Source: Burkholderiaceae bacterium (lineage in GTDB: Bacteria > Pseudomonadota > Gammaproteobacteria > Burkholderiales > Burkholderiaceae_C). Taken from it: a stretch of DNA of 12,069 bases. This document shows positions 1 to 6,774 of this stretch, in pieces (the first letter of the stretch is position 1; every line of letters starts with the position of its first letter). A program made the translations under genes and the position numbers. Location of the stretch: NCBI GenBank assembly GCA_030726195.1, contig JANREF010000011.1, positions 1-12,069 of the forward strand, read 5' to 3'. Below the pieces are notes generated by a model that saw only the letters and a list, made by a program, of their open reading frames with translations, had not been told where the DNA came from and made no database searches.

Positions 1-185
1 TTACTATACACTGCTAGAAGTGAATAACACACAAAAACTGAGACCGCTGTGTTTGATGTGCAGCCTCAACCCAACGTATACACGCGCTACACACACACCT
101 TGAAAGCCCGGGCCATAGAGCCCGAGGATTCGAGTTCTAGGTTTGAGGTTTTATGTCTCGAGTTTTAAGGCTTAGACCTTAGACC
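1..185. other. Non-coding left flank
   Basis: No open reading frame of useful length was found on either strand and no RNA gene was recognised. It holds the hairpin at 107-126 and most of a heptamer array at 172-192. It is therefore the 3' flank of the photolyase gene plus whatever spacer precedes the next gene outside the window. Confidence 0.5.
107..126 (-). terminator. Weak terminator-like hairpin downstream of the photolyase gene
   Basis: Read on the minus strand, positions 126-120 and 113-107 pair as CTCGGGC with GCCCGGG, seven pairs including one T·G wobble, around a six-base loop. The tail is CTTTCA, a poor T-run. It lies about 60 nt past the photolyase stop codon, where a terminator is expected. 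The wobble and the short tail make this a weak call. Confidence 0.3.
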
Positions 186-192
186 TTAGACC
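172..192. repeat. 7-bp tandem repeat TTAGACC x 3
   Basis: Three perfect adjacent copies of TTAGACC occupy 172-178, 179-185 and 186-192. The last copy carries the photolyase stop codon (TTA at 186-188 read on the minus strand) and the codon before it. A repeat-number change would therefore stay downstream of, or exactly at, the stop. Confidence 0.9.
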
Positions 193-1688
193 TCTTTCTT
201 GACCACCGCGTAACGCGCCAGTGTTTTGGCTCTGGCTTGTGCGTGGTCCACGATGGGCAAGGGGTAGGTGTCGCCTAGGGTAATGCCCGCGCCGGCCAGC
301 TCCAGTGGGGCGGCCAACCACGGCGCGTGAATGGCTTTGTCGGACAAGTCGGCCAGTTGCGGCAGGTAGCGTCGTATGAATTTGCCCTTGGTGTCAAACT
401 TTTCGCTTTGGCTGATGGGGTTGAAAATTCGAAAGTAGGGCTGTGCATCGCAGCCGCTTGAGCTGGCCCACTGCCAGCCGCCGTTGTTGGCAGACAAGTC
501 AAAGTCTATGAGCTTTTCTGCAAAGTAGGCTTCGCCCCAGCGCCAGTCCAAACCCAAATCTTTGCTTAAAAAACTTGCAACCACCATGCGCAGGCGGTTG
601 TGCATGTAGCCTGTTTGGTTGAGTTGGTGCATGGCCGCATCCACCAAGGGGTAGCCCGTTTGCCCGTCGCACCAGGCTTTAAACAGTGTTTTGGCGTGTG
701 TGCCTTTTTCCCATTCAATCTTGTCGTATTCGGGTTTGAAAGCGTGGCCCACCACGCGCGGGTGGTGGTGCATCACTTGCATGTAAAAGTCGCGCCAAAT
801 CAGCTCAGACAACCAGGTGCTAGCGCCCACATCGCCAGTGGCATGCTGGGCAAACGCCAGTCGTGCAAGCTCACGAATGGACACCGTGCCAAAACGCAGA
901 TGCACGCTCAGGTAGCTGGGGCCTTTCACGGCAGGAAAGTCGCGGGTGTCCTTGTAGCGGGTCATGCGCTCTACAAAGTCTTGCAGCAGGTTGTGCGCGC
1001 CTGCACTGCCCGGCGTGATGTGCTGGGCAGGCAAGTCCATCCACTCAAAGCCCATGTCTTGCAGGGGCACAATGCGCGCGTGTGCCTGCGCGCTGGCGGG
1101 CAGGCTGTTTGCTGGGAGCAGACCGGCGGTCAGGTTGGGGCTGTGGCTGGGGTAGGCCTTGAGGTAGTAGGGCTCTAGTTTTTTGAGCCACGCGTTTTTG
1201 TAGGGCGTGAAGACCGAAAAGGGGCGCTCGGCTTGGGTGAGTACCTCGCTGCGCTCGAAAATGCACTGGTCTTTGAAGGTGTGCAGCATGATGCCGGCAT
1301 GGGCCAAGTCGCCCAAGGTCTGTGCATCGCGCTGCACCGCTTGCGGCTCATCGTCGCGGTTGGTGAACACGGCTTGGACGCCCAGCGCTGTGGCCAGCTT
1401 CGCAATACTGGGGTTGGCAGGGCCGTGTACCGTGAGCAAGCGCGGCGGGTTGGCAGGTTGGGTGGCCTGCAGGGCGTGGTCTAAGGCCTGCAAGCTCTCG
1501 TGTATGAACACCACCCGGCGGTCGATTTGAGGCAGACCGGCCAGTATGTCGGTGTCAAAGACAAACGCACACACCACTTGGTCGCAGGTCTTGAGGGCGT
1601 GGTACAGCGCGGCGTTGTCGGCCAAGCGCAAATCGCGCCTAAACCACATCAAGCCTTTGGCGTATTTTTTGTGGGTTGTTTGGGGCAT
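186..1688 (-). CDS. phrB: Class I deoxyribodipyrimidine photolyase
   Basis: Light-driven repair of cyclobutane pyrimidine dimers with FAD and probably an antenna cofactor. The 500-residue product has the N-terminal photolyase alpha/beta domain opening with WFRRDLRLADN (residues 15-25) and the helical FAD domain from about residue 215. FAD-domain signatures are RMTRYKDTRD (241-250), SELIWRDFY (294-302), MHNRLRM (362-368) and NNGGWQW (401-407). By alignment from memory to E. coli PhrB, N401 matches the FAD-N5 asparagine (N378) and W405, W382 and W326 match the W382/W359/W306 electron-transfer triad. Length fits class I enzymes (about 470-500). I chose ATG at 1688 because homology begins about ten residues later; the longer in-frame start at 1751 adds 21 residues unlike the family and would run into the yqgE promoter region. 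A cryptochrome role cannot be excluded, but the WQW and FRIFNP segments fit a true photolyase. Confidence 0.95.
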   Translation of the reverse strand: MPQTTHKKYAKGLMWFRRDLRLADNAALYHALKTCDQVVCAFVFDTDILAGLPQIDRRVVFIHESLQALDHALQATQPANPPRLLTVHGPANPSIAKLATALGVQAVFTNRDDEPQAVQRDAQTLGDLAHAGIMLHTFKDQCIFERSEVLTQAERPFSVFTPYKNAWLKKLEPYYLKAYPSHSPNLTAGLLPANSLPASAQAHARIVPLQDMGFEWMDLPAQHITPGSAGAHNLLQDFVERMTRYKDTRDFPAVKGPSYLSVHLRFGTVSIRELARLAFAQHATGDVGASTWLSELIWRDFYMQVMHHHPRVVGHAFKPEYDKIEWEKGTHAKTLFKAWCDGQTGYPLVDAAMHQLNQTGYMHNRLRMVVASFLSKDLGLDWRWGEAYFAEKLIDFDLSANNGGWQWASSSGCDAQPYFRIFNPISQSEKFDTKGKFIRRYLPQLADLSDKAIHAPWLAAPLELAGAGITLGDTYPLPIVDHAQARAKTLARYAVVKKEV

Positions 1689-1722
1689 GTGCGTGTCTTT
1701 GCTAAATAAAAGAGGGCAGCGG

Positions 1723-1749
1723 GCGCTGATGCGTGGAGGCGCATCGCGC
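1723..1749. promoter_or_regulatory. Palindrome in the divergent phrB/yqgE spacer
   Basis: GCGC, a bulged T, then GATGCG (1723-1733) pairs with CGCATCGCGC (1740-1749), ten base pairs around the loop TGGAGG at 1734-1739. It sits 6 bp upstream of a TTAAAAT box (1755-1761) and would cover the -35 position of that promoter. It could be an operator, or a hairpin in the 5' end of the photolyase transcript. The inverted repeat is certain; its function is inferred. Confidence 0.5.
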
Positions 1750-1755
1750 ACCGCT

Positions 1756-1761
1756 TAAAAT
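1756..1761 (+). promoter_or_regulatory. Candidate -10 box for yqgE
   Basis: TAAAAT matches the sigma70 -10 consensus at five of six positions. No convincing -35 lies 17 bp upstream. A start about seven bases downstream would fall on the ATG at 1768, giving a leaderless or nearly leaderless mRNA, consistent with the absence of a Shine-Dalgarno sequence at the right distance (the nearest GGAGG, at 1735-1739, is 28 nt before the ATG). Confidence 0.35.
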
Positions 1762-1767
1762 GTGACC

Positions 1768-2568
1768 ATGTCTGCTGATTCTGCCGTGATTGACCTTACC
1801 CATCATTTTCTGATCGCCATGCCGGGGTTGGACGATGAGCTATTTGGCAAGAGTGTGGTCTATATTTGCGAGCACAGCGACAAAGGTGCCTTGGGCTTGG
1901 TCATCAACAAGCCCAGCGATATTCCCCTGAGTGAGCTGTTTGCCAAAATTGACCTCAAGCTCGCGCGCCCCGATATGGCCAAGGCACCCGTGTTTCAGGG
2001 CGGCCCTGTGCAAACCGAGCGCGGCTTCGTGCTGCACGCCCCCATGGGCAAAGGCAGCGAGTCGGTGTACTCGTCCACCATTGTCATACAAGCCAAGCAA
2101 CAGGGCCCATCTGACCTGGAGCTGGCCGACCAAGCTGTGGCCGAGCTCACGCAGCACCTCAGCCGCAAGTTTTCCGCGCATTTGGCGCAGCAAATTGGCG
2201 ACGCTCTAGCGGCCAGTGAAGATGATCCCGACGAGACCGACGACGATGCCGACGACGAGACCGCGCAGGCTGGCGACGGTCACACACACGCTGGCGTGGA
2301 TGCCGACCGTTTGGAGATGACCACGTCCAAGGATGTGCTGGAGGCCATGTCTGAAGGCGCTGGCCCGTCTAAGGTGCTGGTCACGCTGGGCTATTCCACT
2401 TGGGGCAAGGGCCAGCTGGAGTCCGAGATTGCAGAAAACGCGTGGCTCACGGTGGCTGCCGACCAAGCCATTATCTTTGACACCCCACCCGAGCAGCGCT
2501 ACACGCGCGCCATGGGCTTGCTGGGGCTGGACGTTGCCATGCTGTCCAGCGATGTTGGGCACGCCTAA
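1768..2568 (+). CDS. yqgE: YqgE/AlgH family protein with an acidic insertion
   Basis: Conserved protein of the UPF0301 family (AlgH in Pseudomonas); molecular role not settled. The 266-residue product opens with the family signature HHFLIAMPGLDDELFGKSVVY and continues with YICEHSDKGALGLVINKP and GGPV-RGFVLH (about 78-90). The C-terminal half, MTTSKDVLEAM, LVTLGYSTWGKGQLE, NAWLTV and a final VGHA, is also typical. Between residues about 109 and 182 there is an extra segment that the E. coli protein (187 residues) lacks: a probable helix followed by an Asp/Glu-rich stretch (151-164) and GDGHTHAG. I chose the ATG at 1768; a GTG at 1762 would add two residues. The stop overlaps the ruvX start by one base (TAATG), the usual yqgE–ruvX coupling. 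Confidence 0.93.
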   Translation: MSADSAVIDLTHHFLIAMPGLDDELFGKSVVYICEHSDKGALGLVINKPSDIPLSELFAKIDLKLARPDMAKAPVFQGGPVQTERGFVLHAPMGKGSESVYSSTIVIQAKQQGPSDLELADQAVAELTQHLSRKFSAHLAQQIGDALAASEDDPDETDDDADDETAQAGDGHTHAGVDADRLEMTTSKDVLEAMSEGAGPSKVLVTLGYSTWGKGQLESEIAENAWLTVAADQAIIFDTPPEQRYTRAMGLLGLDVAMLSSDVGHA

Positions 2569-3041
2569 TGGTGCCGGTGAACGCGTTGGCGGGCGCATCA
2601 ACTCCAGCCTCGGCTGCAGATGTTGCATTGACGACGCCCAGCATGCAGTTGTTTGTGGCGTTTGACTATGGCGAGAAGCGCTGCGGTATGGCCAGCGGCA
2701 ACCGACTCACCGCCAGCGCGTCGCCGCTACCCACGGTCGCTGCCGTGGGACAGGCGCGCTGGGACATCATTGCTGCACGGATAAAAGAATGGGCGCCGCA
2801 TGCCTTGGTGGTGGGTGTGCCTTACCATCCAGACGGTGCGCCACACGACAACACGCGTGCGGCCAAGAAATTTGCAAGGCAACTCCACGGGCGCTTCAAT
2901 CTGCCTGTATTTGAAGTGGATGAGCGCTACTCCACCACCGAGGCGCACAGCTTGGGCGCGCGCGATGCCGATGCCGCATCCGCGTGCATCATCTTGGAGC
3001 AATTTTTAGCGGGTCTGCATGCGCGGCCCAGTATGTGTTGA
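2568..3041 (+). CDS. ruvX: RuvX/YqgF RNase H-fold nuclease
   Basis: Putative Holliday junction resolvase family; in E. coli YqgF is essential and is also implicated in pre-16S rRNA 5'-end processing. Motifs in order: FVAFDYGEKRCGMA with catalytic-type Asp33, the LVVGVPYHPDGAPHDNT loop (80-96), FARQLHGRF (102-110), VDERYSTTEA (117-126) and DADAASACIILEQFL with Asp135 as the likely third acidic site. Compared with E. coli it lacks the roughly 15-residue loop after the DER motif. The ATG at 2568 overlaps the yqgE stop, suggesting translational coupling. It adds a 25-residue Ala/Thr/Ser-rich N-terminal extension; the family core begins only at M26 (ATG at 2643), which is an alternative start, though no clear Shine-Dalgarno precedes it. 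Confidence 0.92.
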   Translation: MVPVNALAGASTPASAADVALTTPSMQLFVAFDYGEKRCGMASGNRLTASASPLPTVAAVGQARWDIIAARIKEWAPHALVVGVPYHPDGAPHDNTRAAKKFARQLHGRFNLPVFEVDERYSTTEAHSLGARDADAASACIILEQFLAGLHARPSMC

Positions 3042-3080
3042 CATGTGTTGATATCCGTTGAACGTGAAAGCCCCCCACCT

Positions 3081-3608
3081 ATGACCTCCACCACACTCAA
3101 CGCGGAACACCTTTACCAGGTGCTGCTCAATGGCATGCGCGATGTGCAAGCGCACAGCGCCCACCCTATCCGCTTGGTCGGCGTGGCCTCGGGCGGCGTG
3201 TGGTTGGCGCAACGTTTGCAACACGACTTGGGGCTGGAGGGCGATATTGGCGTGATCTCGAGCAGCATGCACCGCGACGATTTTGCGCAGCGCGGCCTGA
3301 GCAGCACGCCTGCACAAACCCAGCTGCCGTTCGAGGTGAACGATGCGCACGTGTGGCTCATCGACGATGTGCTGTACACCGGACGCACCTTGCGCGCCGT
3401 GCTCAACGAGCTGTTTGATTTTGGACGCCCGCACAGCGTGAAGCTGGCCGTGCTGGTGGAGCGCAAGGGTTACAAGCAATTGCCTGTGTGTGCAGACTTG
3501 GTGGCCGGCCAGGCCGACCTGCCGCCCGAGCAGTCGTTGGAGTTGGCACTCAATGCAGACAACGCCTTGGTGTTTGATGTGCAAGACGTGGGCGCGGTTA
3601 AGGGCTGA
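3081..3608 (+). CDS. pyrR: PyrR-type uracil phosphoribosyltransferase / pyr regulator
   Basis: PyrR family, type I phosphoribosyltransferase fold; the family makes UMP from uracil and PRPP and in Bacillus binds pyr mRNA. The PRPP loop VWLIDDVLYTGRT is at residues 91-103, preceded by GVASGGVWLA (34-43) and SSSMHRDDF (60-68), which corresponds to the conserved YRDD segment. Length of 175 residues is typical. The ATG at 3081 is chosen because family similarity begins at LNAEHLYQVLL; an in-frame GTG at 3045 would add 12 residues without resemblance to PyrR. It lies 39 nt after ruvX and directly ahead of pyrB, as in pseudomonads. I see no Bacillus-style terminator/antiterminator upstream of pyrB, so RNA attenuation is not supported here. 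Confidence 0.93.
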   Translation: MTSTTLNAEHLYQVLLNGMRDVQAHSAHPIRLVGVASGGVWLAQRLQHDLGLEGDIGVISSSMHRDDFAQRGLSSTPAQTQLPFEVNDAHVWLIDDVLYTGRTLRAVLNELFDFGRPHSVKLAVLVERKGYKQLPVCADLVAGQADLPPEQSLELALNADNALVFDVQDVGAVKG

Positions 3609-3735
3609 GCAACGCGGTGGAAATAGTTCAAACGGCCAGACAAGCGCAATAAAAACCGCAACACAAGACGCCACAACGACACAACAAACGCACAACAAAC
3701 GCACAAAAAAAACATAACAAAAAGGCAACCCCAGC
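3609..3735 (+). promoter_or_regulatory. C/A-rich, nearly T-free leader before pyrB
   Basis: Between 3641 and 3735 (95 nt) a hand count finds 2 T and 11 G, the remaining 82 bases being A or C. It includes two adjacent copies of ACAACAAACGC (3681-3691 and 3692-3702). Such RNA would be unstructured, and C-rich, G-poor RNA is what Rho loading sites look like. The segment ends with AAAGG (3721-3725) ten bases before the pyrB ATG, a usable ribosome site. A regulatory role is inferred; the composition is observed. Confidence 0.45.
3681..3702. repeat. 11-bp direct repeat ACAACAAACGC x 2
   Basis: Two perfect adjacent copies lie inside the C/A-rich pyrB leader, followed by a partial ACAA and a run of A. 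This probably arose by slippage in a low-complexity stretch. Confidence 0.85.
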
Positions 3736-4698
3736 ATGCGCATACAACGCAACCCACAACTCAACGCCAACGGCGAGCTGATTCACCTGCTGTCCACTGA
3801 AGGTTTGTCCAAAGATGTGCTCACGCATATTTTGGATACGGCGGCCAACTTCGTCAGTGTGAGCAGCCGTGACGTGAAAAAAGTGCCGCTGTTGCGCGGC
3901 AAGAGCGTGTTCAATTTGTTTTTTGAAAACTCCACGCGCACACGCACCACGTTTGACATTGCTGCCACCCGCTTGAGCGCCGACGTCATCAACCTCGACA
4001 TTGCGCGTTCCTCTGCCAGCAAGGGCGAGAGCTTGCTCGACACCATAGACAATTTGTCGGCCATGGCGGCCGATATTTTTGTGGTGCGTCACAGCGAGTC
4101 GGGCGCGCCCTACCTCATTGCCCAGCATGTGGCACCGCACGTGCACGTGGTCAACGCTGGTGACGGCCGACACGCCCACCCCACGCAGGCGCTGTTGGAC
4201 ATGTACACGATTCGCCACTTCAAGGGCGACTTCAGCAACCTGAGTGTGGCGATTGTGGGCGATGTGCTGCACTCGCGTGTGGCGCGCTCCAACATACACG
4301 CGCTCACCACGCTGGGCTGCCCGGACGTGCGCGTGGTAGGCCCCAGAACGCTGGTGCCGCAAGACATGAGTCATTTGGGCGTGCGCGTGTGCCACGACCT
4401 TGAAGAAGGCATCAAAAACGCCGACGTGGTCATCACGCTGCGCTTGCAAAACGAGCGCATGAGCGGCGCATTGCTGCCATCGGCGCAAGAGTTTTTCAAG
4501 AGCTATGGCCTCACCACGCAGCGCATGCAGCTGGCCAAGCCCGACGCCATCGTCATGCACCCTGGCCCCATCAACCGAGGCGTAGAAATTTCGTCGGAAG
4601 TGGCCGATGGCCCGCAGGCCGTGATTTTGTCGCAGGTCACCTTTGGCATTGCGGTGCGCATGGCGGTGATGTCTATTGTTGCCAGTCACGAGGCTTGA
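3736..4698 (+). CDS. pyrB: Aspartate carbamoyltransferase catalytic chain
   Basis: Condenses carbamoyl phosphate and L-aspartate to carbamoyl aspartate, the committed step of pyrimidine synthesis in the cytosol. The 320-residue product carries the carbamoyl phosphate loop [12 protein letters not shown] (62-73), SSASKGESL with the active-site lysine K96 (E. coli K84), [14 protein letters not shown] (142-155), and HPGPINRG (275-282) ahead of [16 protein letters not shown]. Length and motifs match the Pseudomonas-type enzyme. The stop is separated by only 4 nt from the next ATG, and that gene encodes a dihydroorotase-like partner; no regulatory chain gene (pyrI) is present in the window. This fits the dodecameric PyrB6–PyrC'6 type of enzyme. 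Confidence 0.97.
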   Translation: MRIQRNPQLNANGELIHLLSTEGLSKDVLTHILDTAANFVSVSSRDVKKVPLLRGKSVFNLFFENSTRTRTTFDIAATRLSADVINLDIARSSASKGESLLDTIDNLSAMAADIFVVRHSESGAPYLIAQHVAPHVHVVNAGDGRHAHPTQALLDMYTIRHFKGDFSNLSVAIVGDVLHSRVARSNIHALTTLGCPDVRVVGPRTLVPQDMSHLGVRVCHDLEEGIKNADVVITLRLQNERMSGALLPSAQEFFKSYGLTTQRMQLAKPDAIVMHPGPINRGVEISSEVADGPQAVILSQVTFGIAVRMAVMSIVASHEA

Positions 4699-4702
4699 AT
4701 AT

Positions 4703-6019
4703 ATGAAACTACTGATTAAAGCTGGCCAAGTGGTCAACCCCGCCAGCGGCCTGAACACCGTGCAAGACGTGGCCATTGCCGGCGGACGTGTGGTGGCGAT
4801 GGGCGCCAATGTGGCCGACTTCACGCCCGACCGCGTCATTGACGCCAGCGGCTGTATGGTGGTGCCAGGTCTGATTGACTTGTGCGCGCGCTTGCGCGAG
4901 CCGGGCTTTGAGCATGAGTCCATGCTGGAGTCCGAAATGTCTGCTGCCGTGGCTGGTGGTGTCACCTCGTTGGTGTGCCCCCCAGATACCGACCCGGTGT
5001 TGGATGAACCGGGCTTGGTCGACATGCTCAAGTTCCGCGCAGAAAAGCTGCACCAAGCCCGTGTGTTCCCGCTGGGCGCGCTGACCAAAGGCCTCAAAGG
5101 TGAAGTGCTCACAGAAATGGCCGAGCTCACCGAGTCCGGCTGCGTGGGTTTTGGCCAAGCGGACCAGCCCATTGTGAACACGCAGGTGTTGCAGCGCACC
5201 TTTCAATATGCGGCTTCGTTTGGCTACAGCGTGTGGTTGCGCCCGCAAGATTACTGGCTGGGCAAGGGCGTGGCAGCCAGCGGGCCATTGGCGACCCGCA
5301 TGGGTTTGAGCGGCGTGCCCGCTGCGGCTGAAGTCATTGCCCTACACACCATTTTTGAGTTGCTGCGCAGCACGCCCGCGAGGGTGCACCTGTGCCGCAT
5401 CAGCAGCGCCGCGGGTTTGGCCTTGATCAAGACGGCCAAAGCACAAGGCCTGCCCGTGACATGCGATGTGAGTGTGCACAACCTGCATCTGATCGATGTG
5501 GACATGGGCTACTACGACTCACGCTTGCGCCTAGAGCCGCCTGTGCGCCAACAAGGCGACCGCGCTGCGCTGCGCGCGGGCTTGGCCGACGGCACCATTG
5601 ATGCGTTGGTGAGTGACCACAACCCTGTGGAGGCCGATGCTAAAAACTTGCCGTTTGCACAAGCCGAACCTGGTGCGACCGCGGTGGAGCTGTTGTTGAG
5701 TCTGGCACTGAAGTGGGCACAAGAGGACGAGGTGCCGTTGGCACGCACCATAGAGGCACTCACCACAGGCCCGGCCAAAGTGTTGGGCGCCAGCTTGGGC
5801 AGCTTGCAGTCCAGCTTAGGTCAGCTGGCCATTGGCGGTGTGGCCGATGTGTGCGTGTACCAGCCCGATACCCATTGGGAGGTGAGCGCAGCCAACCTGC
5901 GCAGCCAAGGCAAGCATTCGCCATTTGGCGGCTACGAGCTGCCCGCACAAGTGCGTGCCACCGTGGTGAGTGGCTACGTGGCTTTTGATGCCACGCGCGC
6001 TAACGAAGGCGCGCAGTAA
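4703..6019 (+). CDS. pyrX: Dihydroorotase-like protein with lost zinc ligands (PyrC'/PyrX type)
   Basis: Amidohydrolase superfamily, 438 residues. The overall dihydroorotase scaffold is intact: MVVPGLIDL (52-60), LREPGFEHE (64-72), GVTSLVCPPDTDP (86-98), YYDSRLRLEPPVR (270-282), LADGTIDALVSDHNP (294-308). The metal site is not. The HxH after GLIDL is C61-A62-R63. The histidine normally in HVSTAEG is R232 (LCRISSAAG). The FSDDG segment reads FGQAD. Asp305 (SDH) and a histidine at 259 remain. This matches the non-catalytic PyrC' that pseudomonads need to assemble active aspartate transcarbamoylase. The ATG at 4703 has GAGG (4690-4693) upstream and follows pyrB by 4 nt; the earlier in-frame start at 4676 lies inside pyrB. 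It is intact, not a pseudogene. The symbol follows the Pseudomonas usage; annotators often write pyrC. Confidence 0.9.
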   Translation: MKLLIKAGQVVNPASGLNTVQDVAIAGGRVVAMGANVADFTPDRVIDASGCMVVPGLIDLCARLREPGFEHESMLESEMSAAVAGGVTSLVCPPDTDPVLDEPGLVDMLKFRAEKLHQARVFPLGALTKGLKGEVLTEMAELTESGCVGFGQADQPIVNTQVLQRTFQYAASFGYSVWLRPQDYWLGKGVAASGPLATRMGLSGVPAAAEVIALHTIFELLRSTPARVHLCRISSAAGLALIKTAKAQGLPVTCDVSVHNLHLIDVDMGYYDSRLRLEPPVRQQGDRAALRAGLADGTIDALVSDHNPVEADAKNLPFAQAEPGATAVELLLSLALKWAQEDEVPLARTIEALTTGPAKVLGASLGSLQSSLGQLAIGGVADVCVYQPDTHWEVSAANLRSQGKHSPFGGYELPAQVRATVVSGYVAFDATRANEGAQ

Positions 6020-6022
6020 GCC

Positions 6023-6754
6023 ATGTCGCCTTGGCGTGCTGCATGGCGCATTGTGCTGGGCTTGCGCCACGTGTTTGTGGGCTTGCGCACCATTGCGACC
6101 CAGTTTGATGCTGCGAATGAGGCCACACGCCAAGCTTTGGTGCAAGCGTGGTCGGTGCAGCTGCTGCAGCTGTTGGGGGTGGAGTTGCGCACCGTGGGGC
6201 GCGTCACACAAGGCGGCATGGTGGTGGCCAACCACATCTCGTGGCTAGACATTGTGGTGATGAATGCGGCCAACCCTGTGCGCTTCGTGTCCAAGTCAGA
6301 CGTGAAAGCCTGGCCGTTGGTGGGCAAGCTCATTGTGGGGGCTGGGACTTTGTTCATTGAGCGCGCAAGTCGGCGCGATGCCATGCGGGTGGTGCACCAA
6401 ATTGCCGGGTTTTTAAGCGAGGGTAAGACCGTTGCAGTGTTCCCTGAAGGCACCACGGGAGACGGCAAAGGCTTGCTGCCTTTTCATGCCAACTTGTTTC
6501 AGGCGGCCATTGCAGCCGATGCGCAGGTGTGGCCTGTTGGGATTCGATTCACCAACCCGGGCACCGGCGAGATCAGCATGGCACCGGCCTACATTGGTGA
6601 CGACACGCTGGTGGGTTCCATTTGGCGTACCTTGCGCCGTGGCCCTGTGCTGGCCACGGTTACGGTGGGCGAGCCGCAGCGGTGCCAGAACCGGGATAGG
6701 CGCGCTTGGGCACGCCATATGCAGACCGAGGTGGCCCAACTCATTGGTCAGTAG
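6023..6754 (+). CDS. plsC: 1-acyl-sn-glycerol-3-phosphate acyltransferase
   Basis: Acylates lysophosphatidic acid to phosphatidic acid at the inner membrane. The 243-residue product has the four acyltransferase blocks: NHISWLD with catalytic H71 and D76 (HX4D), FVSKSDVKAWPLVGKL (88-103), FIERASRRDA (111-120) and VFPEGTTGDG (139-148), then VWPVGIRF. The N-terminal 25 residues are moderately hydrophobic with Arg residues and may contact the membrane. The ATG lies 3 nt after the pyrC' stop, so it is probably co-transcribed with the pyr genes; the Shine-Dalgarno (GAAGG at 6005-6009) is distant. The gene ends 20 nt from the convergent gst stop, with no evident hairpin between them. Confidence 0.93.
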   Translation: MSPWRAAWRIVLGLRHVFVGLRTIATQFDAANEATRQALVQAWSVQLLQLLGVELRTVGRVTQGGMVVANHISWLDIVVMNAANPVRFVSKSDVKAWPLVGKLIVGAGTLFIERASRRDAMRVVHQIAGFLSEGKTVAVFPEGTTGDGKGLLPFHANLFQAAIAADAQVWPVGIRFTNPGTGEISMAPAYIGDDTLVGSIWRTLRRGPVLATVTVGEPQRCQNRDRRAWARHMQTEVAQLIGQ

Positions 6755-6774
6755 GGCACCCCGGGCGCAGCGTC

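Noticed and set aside
600..1178. A 192-codon plus-strand frame inside the photolyase gene
   Set aside because: It is antisense to well-conserved photolyase sequence and shows no family signature.
3609..3735. Bacillus-type PyrR attenuator (terminator/antiterminator)
   Set aside because: No stem-loop followed by a T-run is present; the leader is almost free of T.
3006..3770. A 254-codon minus-strand frame opposite pyrR
   Set aside because: Same reason: Cys/Val/His-rich, no recognisable domain, and opposite a clear PyrR gene.
3628..5199. A 523-codon open frame on the minus strand opposite pyrB and pyrC'
   Set aside because: Its product is a low-complexity mix rich in His, Val, Arg and Ala with no domain, and it lies antisense to two clearly recognised genes. 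High G+C coding sequence often leaves such open antisense frames.
4703..6019. PyrC' as a decayed pseudogene
   Set aside because: The frame is intact, of full length, and tightly linked to pyrB; loss of the zinc ligands matches the known non-catalytic PyrC' rather than decay.
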